This document shows, piece after piece, positions 15,998 through 25,687 of a stretch of 64,000 nt of DNA. Within the stretch, counting starts at the first letter, position 1; each line of letters starts with the position of its first letter. The stretch lies in the NCBI RefSeq assembly GCF_023375815.1, contig NZ_CP067412.1, positions 1,612,001 through 1,676,000 of the forward strand, in the 5' to 3' direction. The translations under genes and the position numbers were made by a program. The DNA is from Pseudomonas sp. HS6 (GTDB lineage: Bacteria; Pseudomonadota; Gammaproteobacteria; Pseudomonadales; Pseudomonadaceae). The notes beneath the pieces are model-generated. The model had not been told where the DNA came from. It saw nothing but the letters and a program-made list of their open reading frames with translations, and searched no databases.

Positions 15998-17606
15998 CCG
16001 CTTCGGTCTGCCGGTCGCGCAGCACACGCAAGGTCGTGCGCAGCTCGGCCGGGCGTACCGGTTTTGAAAGAATGGCAATCTGGCGGTCATGCAGGGCCGC
16101 CTGGATTTTTTCGATGTCATGCCCGGTGATGATCATGGCCGGCACCGCATAACTCCGCTGACGGCGAACCTCATCGATGCACTCGATGCCGGTGCTGTGC
16201 GAACCGAGGTCATAGTCGGCAACGATCACATCGCAATCCGTGACCAGCCCTTGCCCCGTCAACTCGGCCTGCACGATGCAGCCCCAGCGCTCCAGCAACG
16301 CAGAAGTCGCCAGCAGAACGTTGCGATCATCCTCCACCAGACACACCTTCAACCCTGTCAGCAAACCAACCTGCCGGGCCTCTTCACGATTGACCGGCAC
16401 CTGTGGCGGCGCGAGCGGCAACCCGTGCAAGGTCACCGACGTGCCATGCCCCAGCCTTGAACGGATCGCGACGTCGACACCGATCAACTGCCCCAGACGC
16501 CGGACAATCGACAACCCCAGCCCCACGCCTTCAACGTCCTTGTCGCGCAACTGGTGAACCCGATAAAACTCCTCGAACACCTTGTGTAAATGCTCTTCAG
16601 CGATACCACTGCCCCGATCATAAATCGCGATGGCCAATCCCGCACCGCGCTTGCGCACACCGATCAGCACAGGCCGGTGCGCGCCGTATTTGAAGCAATT
16701 GGAGAGCACGTTCTGCACCATGGTCGCCAGCAGCGCCGGATCGGTGCGCACCCAGTGCTCACAAGGCCTCAGGCGCAATTCCACACCCGCCCAACGTGCG
16801 GCTTCCGCGTTCTGGCGGATCAGATCTGTCAGCCACTCACCCAGTTCAAATGTCTGCATCCGGGGCAGAATCCGCCCGTTGTCGAGGGTGTAAAGATCGA
16901 GAATCGAACGAAACAGCTGCGACACGTTGAGCAGCGACCGATCAATGCTATCTACCAGCCGCCGCTCCTCCTCACCCAGACACGACTCGCGCAGGCACGC
17001 AGTAAACAGCCCGATGGAGTGGATCGGCTGGCGCAGGTCATGACTGGCCTGGGCCAGGAAACGCGACTTCTCAAGGTTGGCGGCAACCGCTTCTTCCGAT
17101 GCTTTGCGTGTGCGCTCCAGCAACAGGTGCGCGTACACCGGAATCACCGTACTGGTGATCATCAGCATCAACACCATGAACGGTTGCGCCTGCCAGTACG
17201 GCGTCAGCCGATAGACCGCCAGCAGCGCCAACAATGCCAGCACCGTGGCGATCGCCAGGTAGCGCGAGCCGTAGCGCATGCCGTTGCCGAGATTGACCCA
17301 GACCATGACGGCATAGATGGGGAGCGCCGCCTCGCCGCCAACCACCAGCCCGAAACTGGTGCCGGTGTAATCGTGGATCATGCCGAAGATCCGCCGCGCC
17401 GGATAATGCCCGGGCCAGCGCACGATGGCCTGACGCAGCCCGATGGAGGCCAGCAGAAACAGGAAAATATAAGTGATCACGGGCAGGTAAGTATCGAAGC
17501 GCTGGCCCGGCAGGAAACCGAGCACGCCTATGTAAACGAACGCGATGCTGGCGATGATGATGCGCAGATTGGCTTGATCGAGTTCAGTGTTTTTCTCGAA
17601 CTTCAT
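15969..17606 (-). CDS. Hybrid sensor histidine kinase/response regulator
   Basis: 545 residues. About six transmembrane segments (residues 15-165) form the sensor part with no large periplasmic domain. HisKA has His189 in ASHDLRQPIHSIGLF. HATPase motifs follow (NVLSNCFKYG, YDRGSGIAEEHLHKVFEEFY, GVGLGLSIVRRLG). A C-terminal receiver domain starts at VCLVEDD with the acceptor Asp in VIVADYDLG. The start MKFEKNTELD is at 17606 with AAGGACG upstream. The divergent LuxR-type response regulator 114 bp away is the probable partner. The signal sensed is unknown. Confidence 0.88.
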   Translation of the reverse strand: MKFEKNTELDQANLRIIIASIAFVYIGVLGFLPGQRFDTYLPVITYIFLFLLASIGLRQAIVRWPGHYPARRIFGMIHDYTGTSFGLVVGGEAALPIYAVMVWVNLGNGMRYGSRYLAIATVLALLALLAVYRLTPYWQAQPFMVLMLMITSTVIPVYAHLLLERTRKASEEAVAANLEKSRFLAQASHDLRQPIHSIGLFTACLRESCLGEEERRLVDSIDRSLLNVSQLFRSILDLYTLDNGRILPRMQTFELGEWLTDLIRQNAEAARWAGVELRLRPCEHWVRTDPALLATMVQNVLSNCFKYGAHRPVLIGVRKRGAGLAIAIYDRGSGIAEEHLHKVFEEFYRVHQLRDKDVEGVGLGLSIVRRLGQLIGVDVAIRSRLGHGTSVTLHGLPLAPPQVPVNREEARQVGLLTGLKVCLVEDDRNVLLATSALLERWGCIVQAELTGQGLVTDCDVIVADYDLGSHSTGIECIDEVRRQRSYAVPAMIITGHDIEKIQAALHDRQIAILSKPVRPAELRTTLRVLRDRQTEAVSAYTDSPA

Positions 17607-17720
17607 GGGGGAACGTCCTTGTGCGACAGTCGTCATAAACAACACGAACCAACAGGCAATGCCTTCGCCCGGTGCTAAGGTGCATGCCGTGAAAAATGTC
17701 GACCCAGGAAGGGATGTGCG

Positions 17721-18326
17721 ATGACATGCCGAATCATCATAGCCGACGATCATCCGCTGTTTCGCGAAGCGATGATGCGCACGGTCCGGCGACTGTTGCC
17801 GGAAGCACTGATCGAAGAAGCCGGCGATCTGGAGGCGGTGCTCACTCTGCTGCCATCCGGCAATGAGCCTGACACGCTGATCCTGGATCTGCGTTTCCCC
17901 GGCCTGACGTGTGTCAGTCAGCTCTCGGAGCTACGGCGGCGCTTGCCGCGAACCACCCTGATCGTGGTGTCGATGGTCGATGACGAGGCGCTGATCGGCG
18001 AAATCATGGCCGCCGGCATCGATGGGTTCATCGGCAAGAACATCGCCCCCGACGAGATCGGTCAGGCGATCCTGGCGATCCGCGAAGGTGAAGTGCTGGT
18101 GAAGTTCGCCCCGTCCGGCCTGCTGCCACTGGAAACCGGCGCCGCCCTCACCCCGCGTCAGCAAGAGGTGCTGCGGCTGATCGCCCAAGGCAAGACCAAC
18201 AAGGAAATCGCTCGTGAACTGGATATTTCCCCGTTCACGGTGCGGATTCATGTGTCGTCGTTGTTGCGGGTGCTCAATGTGCCGTCAAGGGCTGCGGCAG
18301 CGGTGAAATATTCCGGGGCTTTGTAG
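17721..18326 (+). CDS. NarL/FixJ-type response regulator
   Basis: 201 residues. The receiver domain ([16 protein letters not shown], phospho-acceptor Asp56 in LILDLRFPG, Lys in DGFIGKN) is followed by a LuxR-type HTH ([21 protein letters not shown], then [18 protein letters not shown]). It is a cytosolic DNA-binding regulator, divergent from the hybrid kinase, which probably phosphorylates it. The target genes are not evident. Confidence 0.9.
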   Translation: MTCRIIIADDHPLFREAMMRTVRRLLPEALIEEAGDLEAVLTLLPSGNEPDTLILDLRFPGLTCVSQLSELRRRLPRTTLIVVSMVDDEALIGEIMAAGIDGFIGKNIAPDEIGQAILAIREGEVLVKFAPSGLLPLETGAALTPRQQEVLRLIAQGKTNKEIARELDISPFTVRIHVSSLLRVLNVPSRAAAAVKYSGAL

Positions 18327-18339
18327 CTTGTTTTTCGCG

Positions 18340-18615
18340 TCAACGGTGCGGGTGCACGGTCAGCGCCACCAGCTTCACCACGATCGGCCGGACCACCAGG
18401 ATGCACAGAAACGCCACGGGCATTGCCAGCTTGTAGGCATGCAGCGCATTGCTAAGGTACTCCGACTCAATCCCGGAGTTTGCTGCGGTGATCACCAGCG
18501 ACATCAGGAACGCCATGATGGTCGCCATGTACAGCGCGAACACATACGGAGTGGCACGGGCCGATAGTTTTCGCAGGCCGAATACGGCGGTTCTTCGGGA
18601 TAGCCTCTGGTTCAT
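18340..18615 (-). CDS. DUF2798 membrane protein
   Basis: 91 residues with two long hydrophobic helices (YVFALYMATIMAFLMSLVITA and AYKLAMPVAFLCILVVRPIVV). The pattern, including N-terminal Arg/Lys and the final RPIVVKLVALTVHP, is that of DUF2798, a family of unknown function. It lies divergent from a LysR regulator 129 bp away, the usual layout for a regulator and its target. Confidence 0.8.
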   Translation of the reverse strand: MNQRLSRRTAVFGLRKLSARATPYVFALYMATIMAFLMSLVITAANSGIESEYLSNALHAYKLAMPVAFLCILVVRPIVVKLVALTVHPHR

Positions 18616-18744
18616 GTCAGTCCTTGTTGTTCCAATGGATAGGCGCTGAGCACCCTAACAAGCCTGCGAACCTCGAACTAGACGGATCGTCGTGAGCACT
18701 TTATAAACAAAAAATTATGAATACTCAGTGAACGGGGCCCGCGC

Positions 18745-19668
18745 ATGAACCTGTTGGGTGCAATCGATTGCTTCATCAAAGTGGTTGAGGCGGGCTCGAT
18801 CGTCGGCGCCGCAAAAATCCTCGGCGTCAGCGCTGCTGCCGTCAGCCAGACCCTGACCCGTCTCGAAACCCACCTCGACACGCGACTGCTGCAGCGCACC
18901 ACCCGCAGCATGGCGTTGACCGAGAGCGGGTCGATTTATTTCGAGAAAGTAAAGCGTATCGCGCTCGACCTCGAGTCCGCGCAGAGCGCCATCAGCCACG
19001 CACAGACGCAACTTCAGGGACACTTGAGTATCGCCTCCACCGCCGGGTTTGGACGCCACATACTGGGGCCTGTCATTGCCGGTTTCGCCGAGCGCTACCC
19101 GCAACTGACGCTTGAGCTCTCGACCACCGACCGCAAGATCAATCACCTTCACGAAGGTATCGATCTGAGCCTGCGGATCGAGCTGCAGTTGGAGGACGGC
19201 ATCATCGCGCGCAAGGTCGCAACAGTGCCGTTTGTGATTTGCGCCAGCCCCGGTTATCTGCAAAGGGCCGGTTACCCGCAAACCCCGGAACATCTTCAGC
19301 AGCATGCCTGCCTGGCCTTCCGCTACCCGCTGGACGGGCGCTTCCTGCGCTGGTGGTTCATCCGCGACGGTCAGCGCTTCGAAGCCCCGATCAATGCGAC
19401 CGCGATCAGCGACGATATCGATGCACTGGCGCAGATGGCGGCTCATGGCGCGGGTATCGTACGACTGGCCGAGTTCGTTGCAGCGCCCTATCTCGAGAGC
19501 GGTCAGCTCGTCTCACTGTTTGAGTCTTGCGACGGATCAGCACTGACGAGCACTGTCCCCCTCGAAATATACGCGTGCGTTCAGGAACGCGCCGCGATGA
19601 CACCCAAGGTCAAGGCATTTACGGACTATCTGTTTGAGTACCTGCAAACACGCTGGCCCGCTCGATGA
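18745..19668 (+). CDS. LysR-family transcriptional regulator
   Basis: 307 residues. The winged HTH near the N-terminus (FIKVVEAGSIVGAAKILGVS, then AVSQTLTRLETHL and LLQRTTRSMALTESG) is followed by the two-lobe substrate-binding domain from about residue 90. It is of the subgroup that often represses a divergent neighbour, here DUF2798. It ends 4 bp from the stop of the convergent SBF transporter gene. Confidence 0.88.
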   Translation: MNLLGAIDCFIKVVEAGSIVGAAKILGVSAAAVSQTLTRLETHLDTRLLQRTTRSMALTESGSIYFEKVKRIALDLESAQSAISHAQTQLQGHLSIASTAGFGRHILGPVIAGFAERYPQLTLELSTTDRKINHLHEGIDLSLRIELQLEDGIIARKVATVPFVICASPGYLQRAGYPQTPEHLQQHACLAFRYPLDGRFLRWWFIRDGQRFEAPINATAISDDIDALAQMAAHGAGIVRLAEFVAAPYLESGQLVSLFESCDGSALTSTVPLEIYACVQERAAMTPKVKAFTDYLFEYLQTRWPAR

Positions 19669-19672
19669 TCGA

Positions 19673-20671
19673 TCAAGGATCGACCTGCGCCATCAGGTCC
19701 TGCACCGACTCCTGTCGTTTCGCATAACGCTGCGCCAGCACCGCACACACCATCAACTGAATCTGATGGAACAGCATCAGCGGCAGAATCAACACGCCAA
19801 TGGTGCTACCGGCAAACAACACTTGGGCCATCGGCACGCCGGTAGCCAGGCTCTTTTTCGAGCCGCAGAACAGAATGGTGATGCGGTCCTCCAGATTGAA
19901 CCCGAACAGCTTGCCCAACACCGTCGACGCCAGCAGCACCAGCGCCAGCAGGATGCAGCAAGCCACCACCAGCCCCAACAGATCGATCACCGGAATCTGA
20001 TGCCAGATGCCTTCGTTCACCGCCTCGCTGAACGCGCCGTAGACCACCAGCAGGATCGAACCCTGATCGACAAATTTCAGCCAGTTCTTGTTACGACCGA
20101 CCCAGGCGCCGATCCAGCGGCGGGCGATTTGACCGGCGATGAACGGCAGCAGCAGTTGCACGCTGATTTTCAGGATCGCGTCGACGGTCGAACCGCCGTC
20201 GCCATGCACGTTCAGTAACAGCGTCACCAGCAACGGAGTAAGGAAGATCCCGAACAGGCTGGACGCCGCCGCACTGCAGATCGCCGCCGGGATATTGCCC
20301 CGGGCCAGCGAAGTGAAGGCAATCGCCGATTGCACCGTAGCCGGCAATGCACAGAGGTAGAGCATGCCCATGTACAGGTTGTCGCCCACCAGTGGTGATA
20401 GCAGCGGTTTGAGCGCCAGCCCCAGCAGCGGGAACAGGACAAAGGTCAGGCTGAACACCAACAAATGCAGGCGCCAGTGGCCGGCGCCGGCGATGATCGA
20501 TTCGCGCGACAGCTTGGCGCCGTGCAGAAAAAACAGCAGCGCAATCGCGATATTGGTCAGCCAGCCGAAGCCGACCGCGACCTGACCGCTGGCGGGCAGG
20601 AAGCTGGCAAGCAGCACCACGCCGATCAGGGTCAGGGTGAAGTTGTCGGGCAAAAATCTTGGGCGCGTCAT
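19673..20671 (-). CDS. SBF-like (bile acid:Na+ symporter family) transporter
   Basis: 332 residues with nine to ten hydrophobic segments. LYLCALPATVQSAIAFTSLARGN carries the conserved Pro-containing unwound helix of the family, and FCGSKKSLATGVPMAQVLF the second one. It resembles the YfeH (SBF-like) branch, which probably carries organic anions with sodium. It has its own promoter region of about 85 bp shared with the divergent AraC gene at 20756. Confidence 0.87.
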   Translation of the reverse strand: MTRPRFLPDNFTLTLIGVVLLASFLPASGQVAVGFGWLTNIAIALLFFLHGAKLSRESIIAGAGHWRLHLLVFSLTFVLFPLLGLALKPLLSPLVGDNLYMGMLYLCALPATVQSAIAFTSLARGNIPAAICSAAASSLFGIFLTPLLVTLLLNVHGDGGSTVDAILKISVQLLLPFIAGQIARRWIGAWVGRNKNWLKFVDQGSILLVVYGAFSEAVNEGIWHQIPVIDLLGLVVACCILLALVLLASTVLGKLFGFNLEDRITILFCGSKKSLATGVPMAQVLFAGSTIGVLILPLMLFHQIQLMVCAVLAQRYAKRQESVQDLMAQVDP

Positions 20672-20755
20672 GGTTTGCTCATCCGGGGGTTGCCAGTACG
20701 TGGAAGCGACTCTAACGTGACTGGAAATTACCGACTAACGCCGAAGAGCCTCAAG

Positions 20756-21544
20756 ATGCCGCCAAAAGGACACGACAAGAGCGTCAGACGCAGCATTCCT
20801 GGGCTGCCGAGCCTGCCGCGTCCGTTATACGGGCGCACCGAATCGCTGCCTAATCGCGCCCTGACCCGCCGCCACAGCCATCCGTGGGTGCAGTTGTCCT
20901 ACGCGATTCAGGGCGTGCTCGAAGTGCAGACGGCTGCCGGTCGTTTCGTTGCGCCGCCGGAGCGCGCCGTGTGGATTCCGGCGGGTGTGCCGCATCGGGT
21001 TTTCAGTTCGCCACACACGGAAATGCGCAGTCTGTACATCGATTGCAGCGTGGCGAGCTGGGCGCTGGAGCGTTGCCATGTGCTCGGCGTCAGTGATCTG
21101 CTGCGTGAGCTGATTCGGGCCTTTAGTCAGATTCCTGTCGAGTATGACCAGAGCGGTCCTCACGGACGCCTGGCGCAGGTGATCCTCGATCAATTGGCCG
21201 AAGCCCCGCAAATCGACCTGATGCTGCCACTGCCCCAGGACATCCGTTTGCGGCAGATTTATCAAAGTCTCGAGCAACATCCGGAACAGCAGACCACACT
21301 CAGCCACTGGAGCGAACAGTTCGGCGTAACCGAGAAAACCCTCAGCCGCCTGTTCCTGCGCGATACCGGCCTGACCTTTCGCGCCTGGCGCCAGCGCTTG
21401 CGTTTGCTGGGTGCGCTGACACCGCTGGAACGTGGCGAACGTGTCACGGAAGTGGCTCTAGCCTGCGGTTATGATTCGACATCGGCCTTTATCGCAGCCT
21501 TTCGTCAGCAGTTCGGGGAAACACCCGGAGAGTTTTTTCGATGA
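20756..21544 (+). CDS. AraC-family regulator with cupin
   Basis: 262 residues from the ATG of MPPKGHDKSV. The cupin (RRHSHPWVQLSYAIQGVLEV, APPERAVWIPAGVPHRVFS) is followed by the AraC HTH (WSEQFGVTEKTLSRLFLRDTG and VTEVALACGYDSTSAFIAAFR). It is the YdeC/NimR-like type that usually represses an adjacent transporter. It lies between the divergent SBF gene and the co-directional amidase gene, either of which could be its target. Confidence 0.86.
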   Translation: MPPKGHDKSVRRSIPGLPSLPRPLYGRTESLPNRALTRRHSHPWVQLSYAIQGVLEVQTAAGRFVAPPERAVWIPAGVPHRVFSSPHTEMRSLYIDCSVASWALERCHVLGVSDLLRELIRAFSQIPVEYDQSGPHGRLAQVILDQLAEAPQIDLMLPLPQDIRLRQIYQSLEQHPEQQTTLSHWSEQFGVTEKTLSRLFLRDTGLTFRAWRQRLRLLGALTPLERGERVTEVALACGYDSTSAFIAAFRQQFGETPGEFFR

Positions 21545-21683
21545 TTTTTTGTCGATATTTATCGAATTAAGGCATGCCATTCGGCAAACTTCAGGGTAGA
21601 GTTTCGCCCATCAAGAATCTTTGACATCTTTCGACGATAACAATGATCTACAACCCTTTAGCGAACCTGTCGGCGGTAACAGC

Positions 21684-23396
21684 ATGATCGAAGTCACTGA
21701 AGTCTCCATTGCTCAACTGCGCTCGGCGCTCGAATCCGGCCAGACCACGGCGGTTGAACTGGTCCAGGCGTATCTGGCGCGCATCGATGCCTTTGACGGC
21801 CCGGACACCGCCACCGCGCTGAATGCGGTAATCGTGCGCAACCCCGAAGCCGTGAAAGAAGCCCAGGCCTCCGATGCCCGTCGCGCCAAGGGCGAAACCC
21901 TTGGTCCGCTGGACGGCATCCCCTACACCGCCAAGGACAGCTATCTGGTCAAAGGCCTGACCGCTGCGTCCGGCAGCCCGGCGTTCGCCGATCTGGTGGC
22001 CCAGCGCGACGCGTTCACCATCGAGCGCCTGCGTGCGGGCGGCGCGATTTGCCTGGGCAAGACCAATATGCCGCCGATGGCCAATGGCGGGATGCAGCGC
22101 GGGGTCTATGGCCGCGCCGAAAGTCCTTACAACGCCGCTTATCTGACCGCGCCGTTTGCTTCCGGCTCGTCGAACGGTGCCGGCACCGCCACCGCTGCAA
22201 GCTTCTCGGCATTCGGTCTGGCTGAAGAAACCTGGTCAAGCGGTCGCGGCCCGGCATCCAACAACGGCCTGTGCGCCTACACGCCGTCGCGCGGCGTGAT
22301 ATCGGTACGCGGCAACTGGCCGCTGACGCCGACCATGGACGTGGTGGTGCCCTACGCCCGCACCATGGCCGACCTGCTGGAAGTCCTCGACGTGGTAGTC
22401 GCCGAAGACACCGACACCCGTGGCGACCTGTGGCGCCTGCAACCGTGGGTGCCGATCCCGAGCGTGACTTCGGTGCGCCCCGCTTCCTATCTCGACCTCG
22501 CGGTGAAAAGTGATGCGCTGGCCGGCAAACGCCTGGGCGTGCCGCGCATGTACATCAACGCCGACCCTGAGGCCGGCACCAGCGACGAGCCGGGGATCGG
22601 CGGTCCGACCGGGCAGCGCATCAACACCCGCGCCTCGGTGATCGATCTGTGGAAACAGGCCCGTCAGGCCCTCGAAGCGGCCGGTGCCGAAGTGATTGAA
22701 GTGGATTTCCCTCTGGTCTCCAACTGCGAAGGCGATCGTCCGGGCGCACCGACCGTGTTCAATCGCGGCATCGTCTCCAAAGAGTTCATGCACCATGAAC
22801 TGTGGGATCTGTCGGCCTGGGCGTTCGATGACTTCCTGCGCGCCAACGGTGATCCGAAACTCAATCAACTGGCGGACGTCGACGGGCCGAAAATCTTCCC
22901 GCACGATCCGGGCACCCTGCCCAACCGTGAAGGCGACCTCGCCGCCGGGATGGACGAATACGTGCGAATGGCCGAGCGCGGCATCACCCCGTGGGATCAG
23001 ATTCCAACCCTGCCGGACGGCCTGCGCGGCCTGGAAAAGACCCGCAAGCTCGACCTCGAAGACTGGATGGATCGCCTCGGCCTCGATGCCGTGCTGTTCC
23101 CGACCAACGCCGACGTGGGCCCGGCCGACGCCGACGTCAACCCGGCCTCGGCGGACATCGCCTGGAGCAACGGCATCTGGGTCGCCAACGGCAACCTCGC
23201 GATCCGCCACCTCGGCGTGCCGACCGTCACCGTGCCGATGGGCGTGATGGCCGACATCGGCATGCCGGTCGGTCTGACGTTTGCTGGTCGTGCCTATGAC
23301 GACTCGACGTTGCTGCGTCTGGCAGCGGCGTTTGAAGCGACTGGTTCGAAACGTCTGGTGCCGCCGCGTACGCCGGCACTGGCGGCAGGCAAGTAA
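21684..23396 (+). CDS. Amidase signature family enzyme
   Basis: 570 residues from MIEVTEVSIAQLRSAL. Catalytic Lys84 (GIPYTAKDSYLVKG) and the cis-Ser of ASGSSNGAG (about 162) are in place. The nucleophile is Ser186 in EETWSSGRGPAS, where the usual GGS is replaced by SSG, typical of a divergent branch. It hydrolyses a C-N amide bond in the cytosol; the substrate is not readable. It is longer than GatA-type amidases (about 480) through an insert around residues 270-380. An in-frame extension upstream to 21621 is not supported. A strong terminator follows. Confidence 0.87.
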   Translation: MIEVTEVSIAQLRSALESGQTTAVELVQAYLARIDAFDGPDTATALNAVIVRNPEAVKEAQASDARRAKGETLGPLDGIPYTAKDSYLVKGLTAASGSPAFADLVAQRDAFTIERLRAGGAICLGKTNMPPMANGGMQRGVYGRAESPYNAAYLTAPFASGSSNGAGTATAASFSAFGLAEETWSSGRGPASNNGLCAYTPSRGVISVRGNWPLTPTMDVVVPYARTMADLLEVLDVVVAEDTDTRGDLWRLQPWVPIPSVTSVRPASYLDLAVKSDALAGKRLGVPRMYINADPEAGTSDEPGIGGPTGQRINTRASVIDLWKQARQALEAAGAEVIEVDFPLVSNCEGDRPGAPTVFNRGIVSKEFMHHELWDLSAWAFDDFLRANGDPKLNQLADVDGPKIFPHDPGTLPNREGDLAAGMDEYVRMAERGITPWDQIPTLPDGLRGLEKTRKLDLEDWMDRLGLDAVLFPTNADVGPADADVNPASADIAWSNGIWVANGNLAIRHLGVPTVTVPMGVMADIGMPVGLTFAGRAYDDSTLLRLAAAFEATGSKRLVPPRTPALAAGK

Positions 23397-23400
23397 ATGC

Positions 23401-23434
23401 AAAACGGCGGGATCAGTTGATCCCGCCGTTTTTT
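23401..23434. terminator. Bidirectional terminator between amidase and DyP genes
   Basis: AAAACGGCGGGATCA, GT, TGATCCCGCCGTTTTTT: a 15-bp perfect stem with A and T flanks; the DyP gene ends at its right edge. Confidence 0.92.
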
Positions 23435-24416
23435 ATCGCTCTGCCAGTTCTTCCAGCAAATCCGCCGAAGGCACGAAGAACAGACTGCCAGTCACCGCCG
23501 TGCTGAAGTCCAGCAACCGGTCGTAGTTGCCGGGCGGCTTGCCGACGAACATGTTTTCCAGCATCTGCTCCAGCGGCTCCGGCGAACGCGCGTAGCCAAT
23601 GAAGTAAGTGCCGAACTCACCTGCACCGGGCCGGCCGAACGGCATGTTGTCACGCAGGATTTTCACTTCCTCGCCGTCCTTGGTGATGGTCGTCAACGCG
23701 CTGTGGGAGTTGCTTGGCTTGACCGCGTCATCCAGTTCGATATCGGACAGTTTGGTTCGCCCGATCACCCGTTCCTGCGCCTCGACCGGCAATTCGTTCC
23801 ACGCCTTCATGTTGTGCAGATACTTTTGCACCAGCACATAACTGCCGCCACTGAACGTCTGATCTTCATCGCCTACGAGGGTGAAATGCTCGGCTTTGCG
23901 CCCGACCGGATTTTCCGTGCCGTCGACAAACCCGATGATGCTGCGCATGTCGAAATAGCGGAAACCCTGCACCTCGTCGGTCACCGTCACGGCGCCGTCC
24001 AGCGCCGACATTAACTGCGTCGCCAATTCAAAACACAAATCCATTTGATCGGCGCGAATGTGCAACAGCAGGTCGCCCGGCGTGGAAACGGCGCGCCGCC
24101 CTTCTACGCCGAATTCGCGAAAGTCATGCAAGGATGCCGGTCGTGGACTGCCGAACAGACGATCCCAGGCGCTGGAAGAAAACCCGCAGACGCAGGACAG
24201 GTTGCCCGAGGGGACCCGTTTACCGACCGAGCGCGTCAAACCTGCGATATCGGCGCACCAGCCGCGAACTTTTTCGGCGGCCTCTGCCTCAGCGTTGAGG
24301 GTCGCCACGATGAATATCGCAGCGCTGGTGATCGGGCTGCAGACGGCTTGAGGATCTGGCGTGTCGATGATCGTCGCTCCTGGCGTGATGGACTGACTCG
24401 ACAGCGAGGTTAGCAA
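23433..24416 (-). CDS. DyP-type heme peroxidase (YfeX-like)
   Basis: About 327 residues. IIGFVDGTENP is the invariant GxxDG motif with the catalytic Asp, NSHSALT holds the proximal heme His, and FGTYFIGYARSPEP supplies the conserved Arg. There is no signal peptide, so it is cytosolic like YfeX. The substrate is unknown; the family oxidises dyes and porphyrinogens with H2O2. The start is unclear: the only usable codon is a TTG at 24416 without a ribosome site, while a GGAG lies a few bases before an ATC about 40 bases in. Confidence 0.88.
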   Translation of the reverse strand: MLTSLSSQSITPGATIIDTPDPQAVCSPITSAAIFIVATLNAEAEAAEKVRGWCADIAGLTRSVGKRVPSGNLSCVCGFSSSAWDRLFGSPRPASLHDFREFGVEGRRAVSTPGDLLLHIRADQMDLCFELATQLMSALDGAVTVTDEVQGFRYFDMRSIIGFVDGTENPVGRKAEHFTLVGDEDQTFSGGSYVLVQKYLHNMKAWNELPVEAQERVIGRTKLSDIELDDAVKPSNSHSALTTITKDGEEVKILRDNMPFGRPGAGEFGTYFIGYARSPEPLEQMLENMFVGKPPGNYDRLLDFSTAVTGSLFFVPSADLLEELAER

Positions 24417-24575
24417 AGAAGTGTTGAATGAAGCATTACCCGTGCGCTGCCCGTGGCGCCCGACACTTCGCTTTTAACGAACAATACCCACGAAATAAAC
24501 GATTTTTCTTCGTCGGAATTCTCCTACTAGCATGGCCCCGTCTACCCCGAAAAACATAAAGACAGGGAGAACGAC

Positions 24576-25565
24576 ATGCACCCCATCAACATCGGCGAAC
24601 CCTGGATGTGGGCCGCCTTCATCGTTTTTGTCCTCGCCATGCTGGCCGTTGACCTGTTTGTCTTCGGCGGGCGCAAGGCGCACCGGGTCTCAGTACGTGA
24701 AGCCTCATCCTGGGTGATTGCCTGGTGCATGCTCGCGATGGCCTTCGCCGGATTGCTCTGGTGGTATCTCAACGGCGAATTCGGTCCCGAAATCGCCAAG
24801 GTCAAGACCCTGGAATTCCTCACCGGTTACCTGATCGAGCAGTCGCTGTCGATCGACAACATGTTCGTCTTCGTGATGATTTTCAGCTACTTCGCCGTGC
24901 CGCCAGAGTTGCAGCGCCGGGTGCTGCTGTACGGTGTGCTCGGGGCGATCGTGATGCGGGCGGCGATGATCTTTGCCGGGGTGTGGCTGGTCTCGCAGTT
25001 CACGTGGCTGCTGTATGTGTTCGGCGTGTTCCTGATCATCACCGGGATCAAGATGCTGGTGTTCGCCGAGCAGCAACCGGACCTCGATAACAATCCGCTT
25101 CTGCGCTGGGTGCGCGGGCATCTGCGCATCACCAACGGTTTTCACGGCGAGCGCTTTTTTGTGCTGCAGAACGGCGTGCGCTGGGCCACGCCGATGTTTC
25201 TGGTGCTGGTGCTGATCGAGGCCAGTGACTTGATGTTCGCGGTCGACAGCATCCCGGCGATCTTCGCGGTGACGACCGATCCGTTCATCATTTTCACGTC
25301 GAACATCTTCGCGATCATGGGGCTGCGGGCGTTGTACTTTCTGCTGGCGGACATGGCCGACCGCTTTCATCTGCTCAAGTACGGTCTGGCGCTGGTGCTG
25401 GTGTTCATCGGCGGGAAGATGACGGCGATGCCATGGTTTCACATGCCGGTGGAGTGGTCGCTGGCGATTGTGGGCGGACTGATTCTGGCGTCGGTGTTGC
25501 TCAGTCTGGTCCTGACGAAAGACAAGTCGCCTGAGAGCGAAACGCAGGAAGGTCAGGCGAAGTAA
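24576..25565 (+). CDS. TerC-family membrane protein (Alx-like)
   Basis: 329 residues with nine hydrophobic segments. The paired acidic motifs EQSLSIDNMFVFVMIF and EASDLMFAVDSIPA are diagnostic for TerC, which handles manganese or tellurite. The long HLRITNGFHGERFFVLQNG loop fits Alx-like members. Such genes are often under a Mn riboswitch, but the 159-bp leader shows no recognisable yybP-ykoY core. The ribosome site AGGGAGAACGAC precedes the ATG. Confidence 0.9.
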   Translation: MHPINIGEPWMWAAFIVFVLAMLAVDLFVFGGRKAHRVSVREASSWVIAWCMLAMAFAGLLWWYLNGEFGPEIAKVKTLEFLTGYLIEQSLSIDNMFVFVMIFSYFAVPPELQRRVLLYGVLGAIVMRAAMIFAGVWLVSQFTWLLYVFGVFLIITGIKMLVFAEQQPDLDNNPLLRWVRGHLRITNGFHGERFFVLQNGVRWATPMFLVLVLIEASDLMFAVDSIPAIFAVTTDPFIIFTSNIFAIMGLRALYFLLADMADRFHLLKYGLALVLVFIGGKMTAMPWFHMPVEWSLAIVGGLILASVLLSLVLTKDKSPESETQEGQAK

Positions 25566-25569
25566 AATT

Positions 25570-25674
25570 TGTGGGAGCGAGCTTGCTCCGGGCGGCGTTC
25601 CGACGAAGGCGTCAAGTCAACCAACTAATCTGTTGAATGACACAACGCTATCGCGAGCAAGCTCGCTCCCACAG
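25570..25674. repeat. REPIN (inverted REP pair) 1
   Basis: TGTGGGAGCGAGCTTGCTC at the left and GAGCAAGCTCGCTCCCACA at the right end of a 105-bp element: the inverted pair of Pseudomonas REP sequences. It lies between the convergent TerC and PotF-type genes, where it may act as an mRNA end. Confidence 0.9.
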
Positions 25675-25687
25675 TAATTGTGGCCTG

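Noticed and set aside
22236..23402. A 388-codon minus-strand frame opposite the amidase gene
   Set aside because: Composition is Arg/His-rich without hydrophobic pattern, and the amidase on the other strand has all catalytic residues.
24417..24575. Mn-sensing yybP-ykoY riboswitch before the TerC gene
   Set aside because: Such elements are expected here, but the conserved core could not be found by eye in the 159-bp leader.
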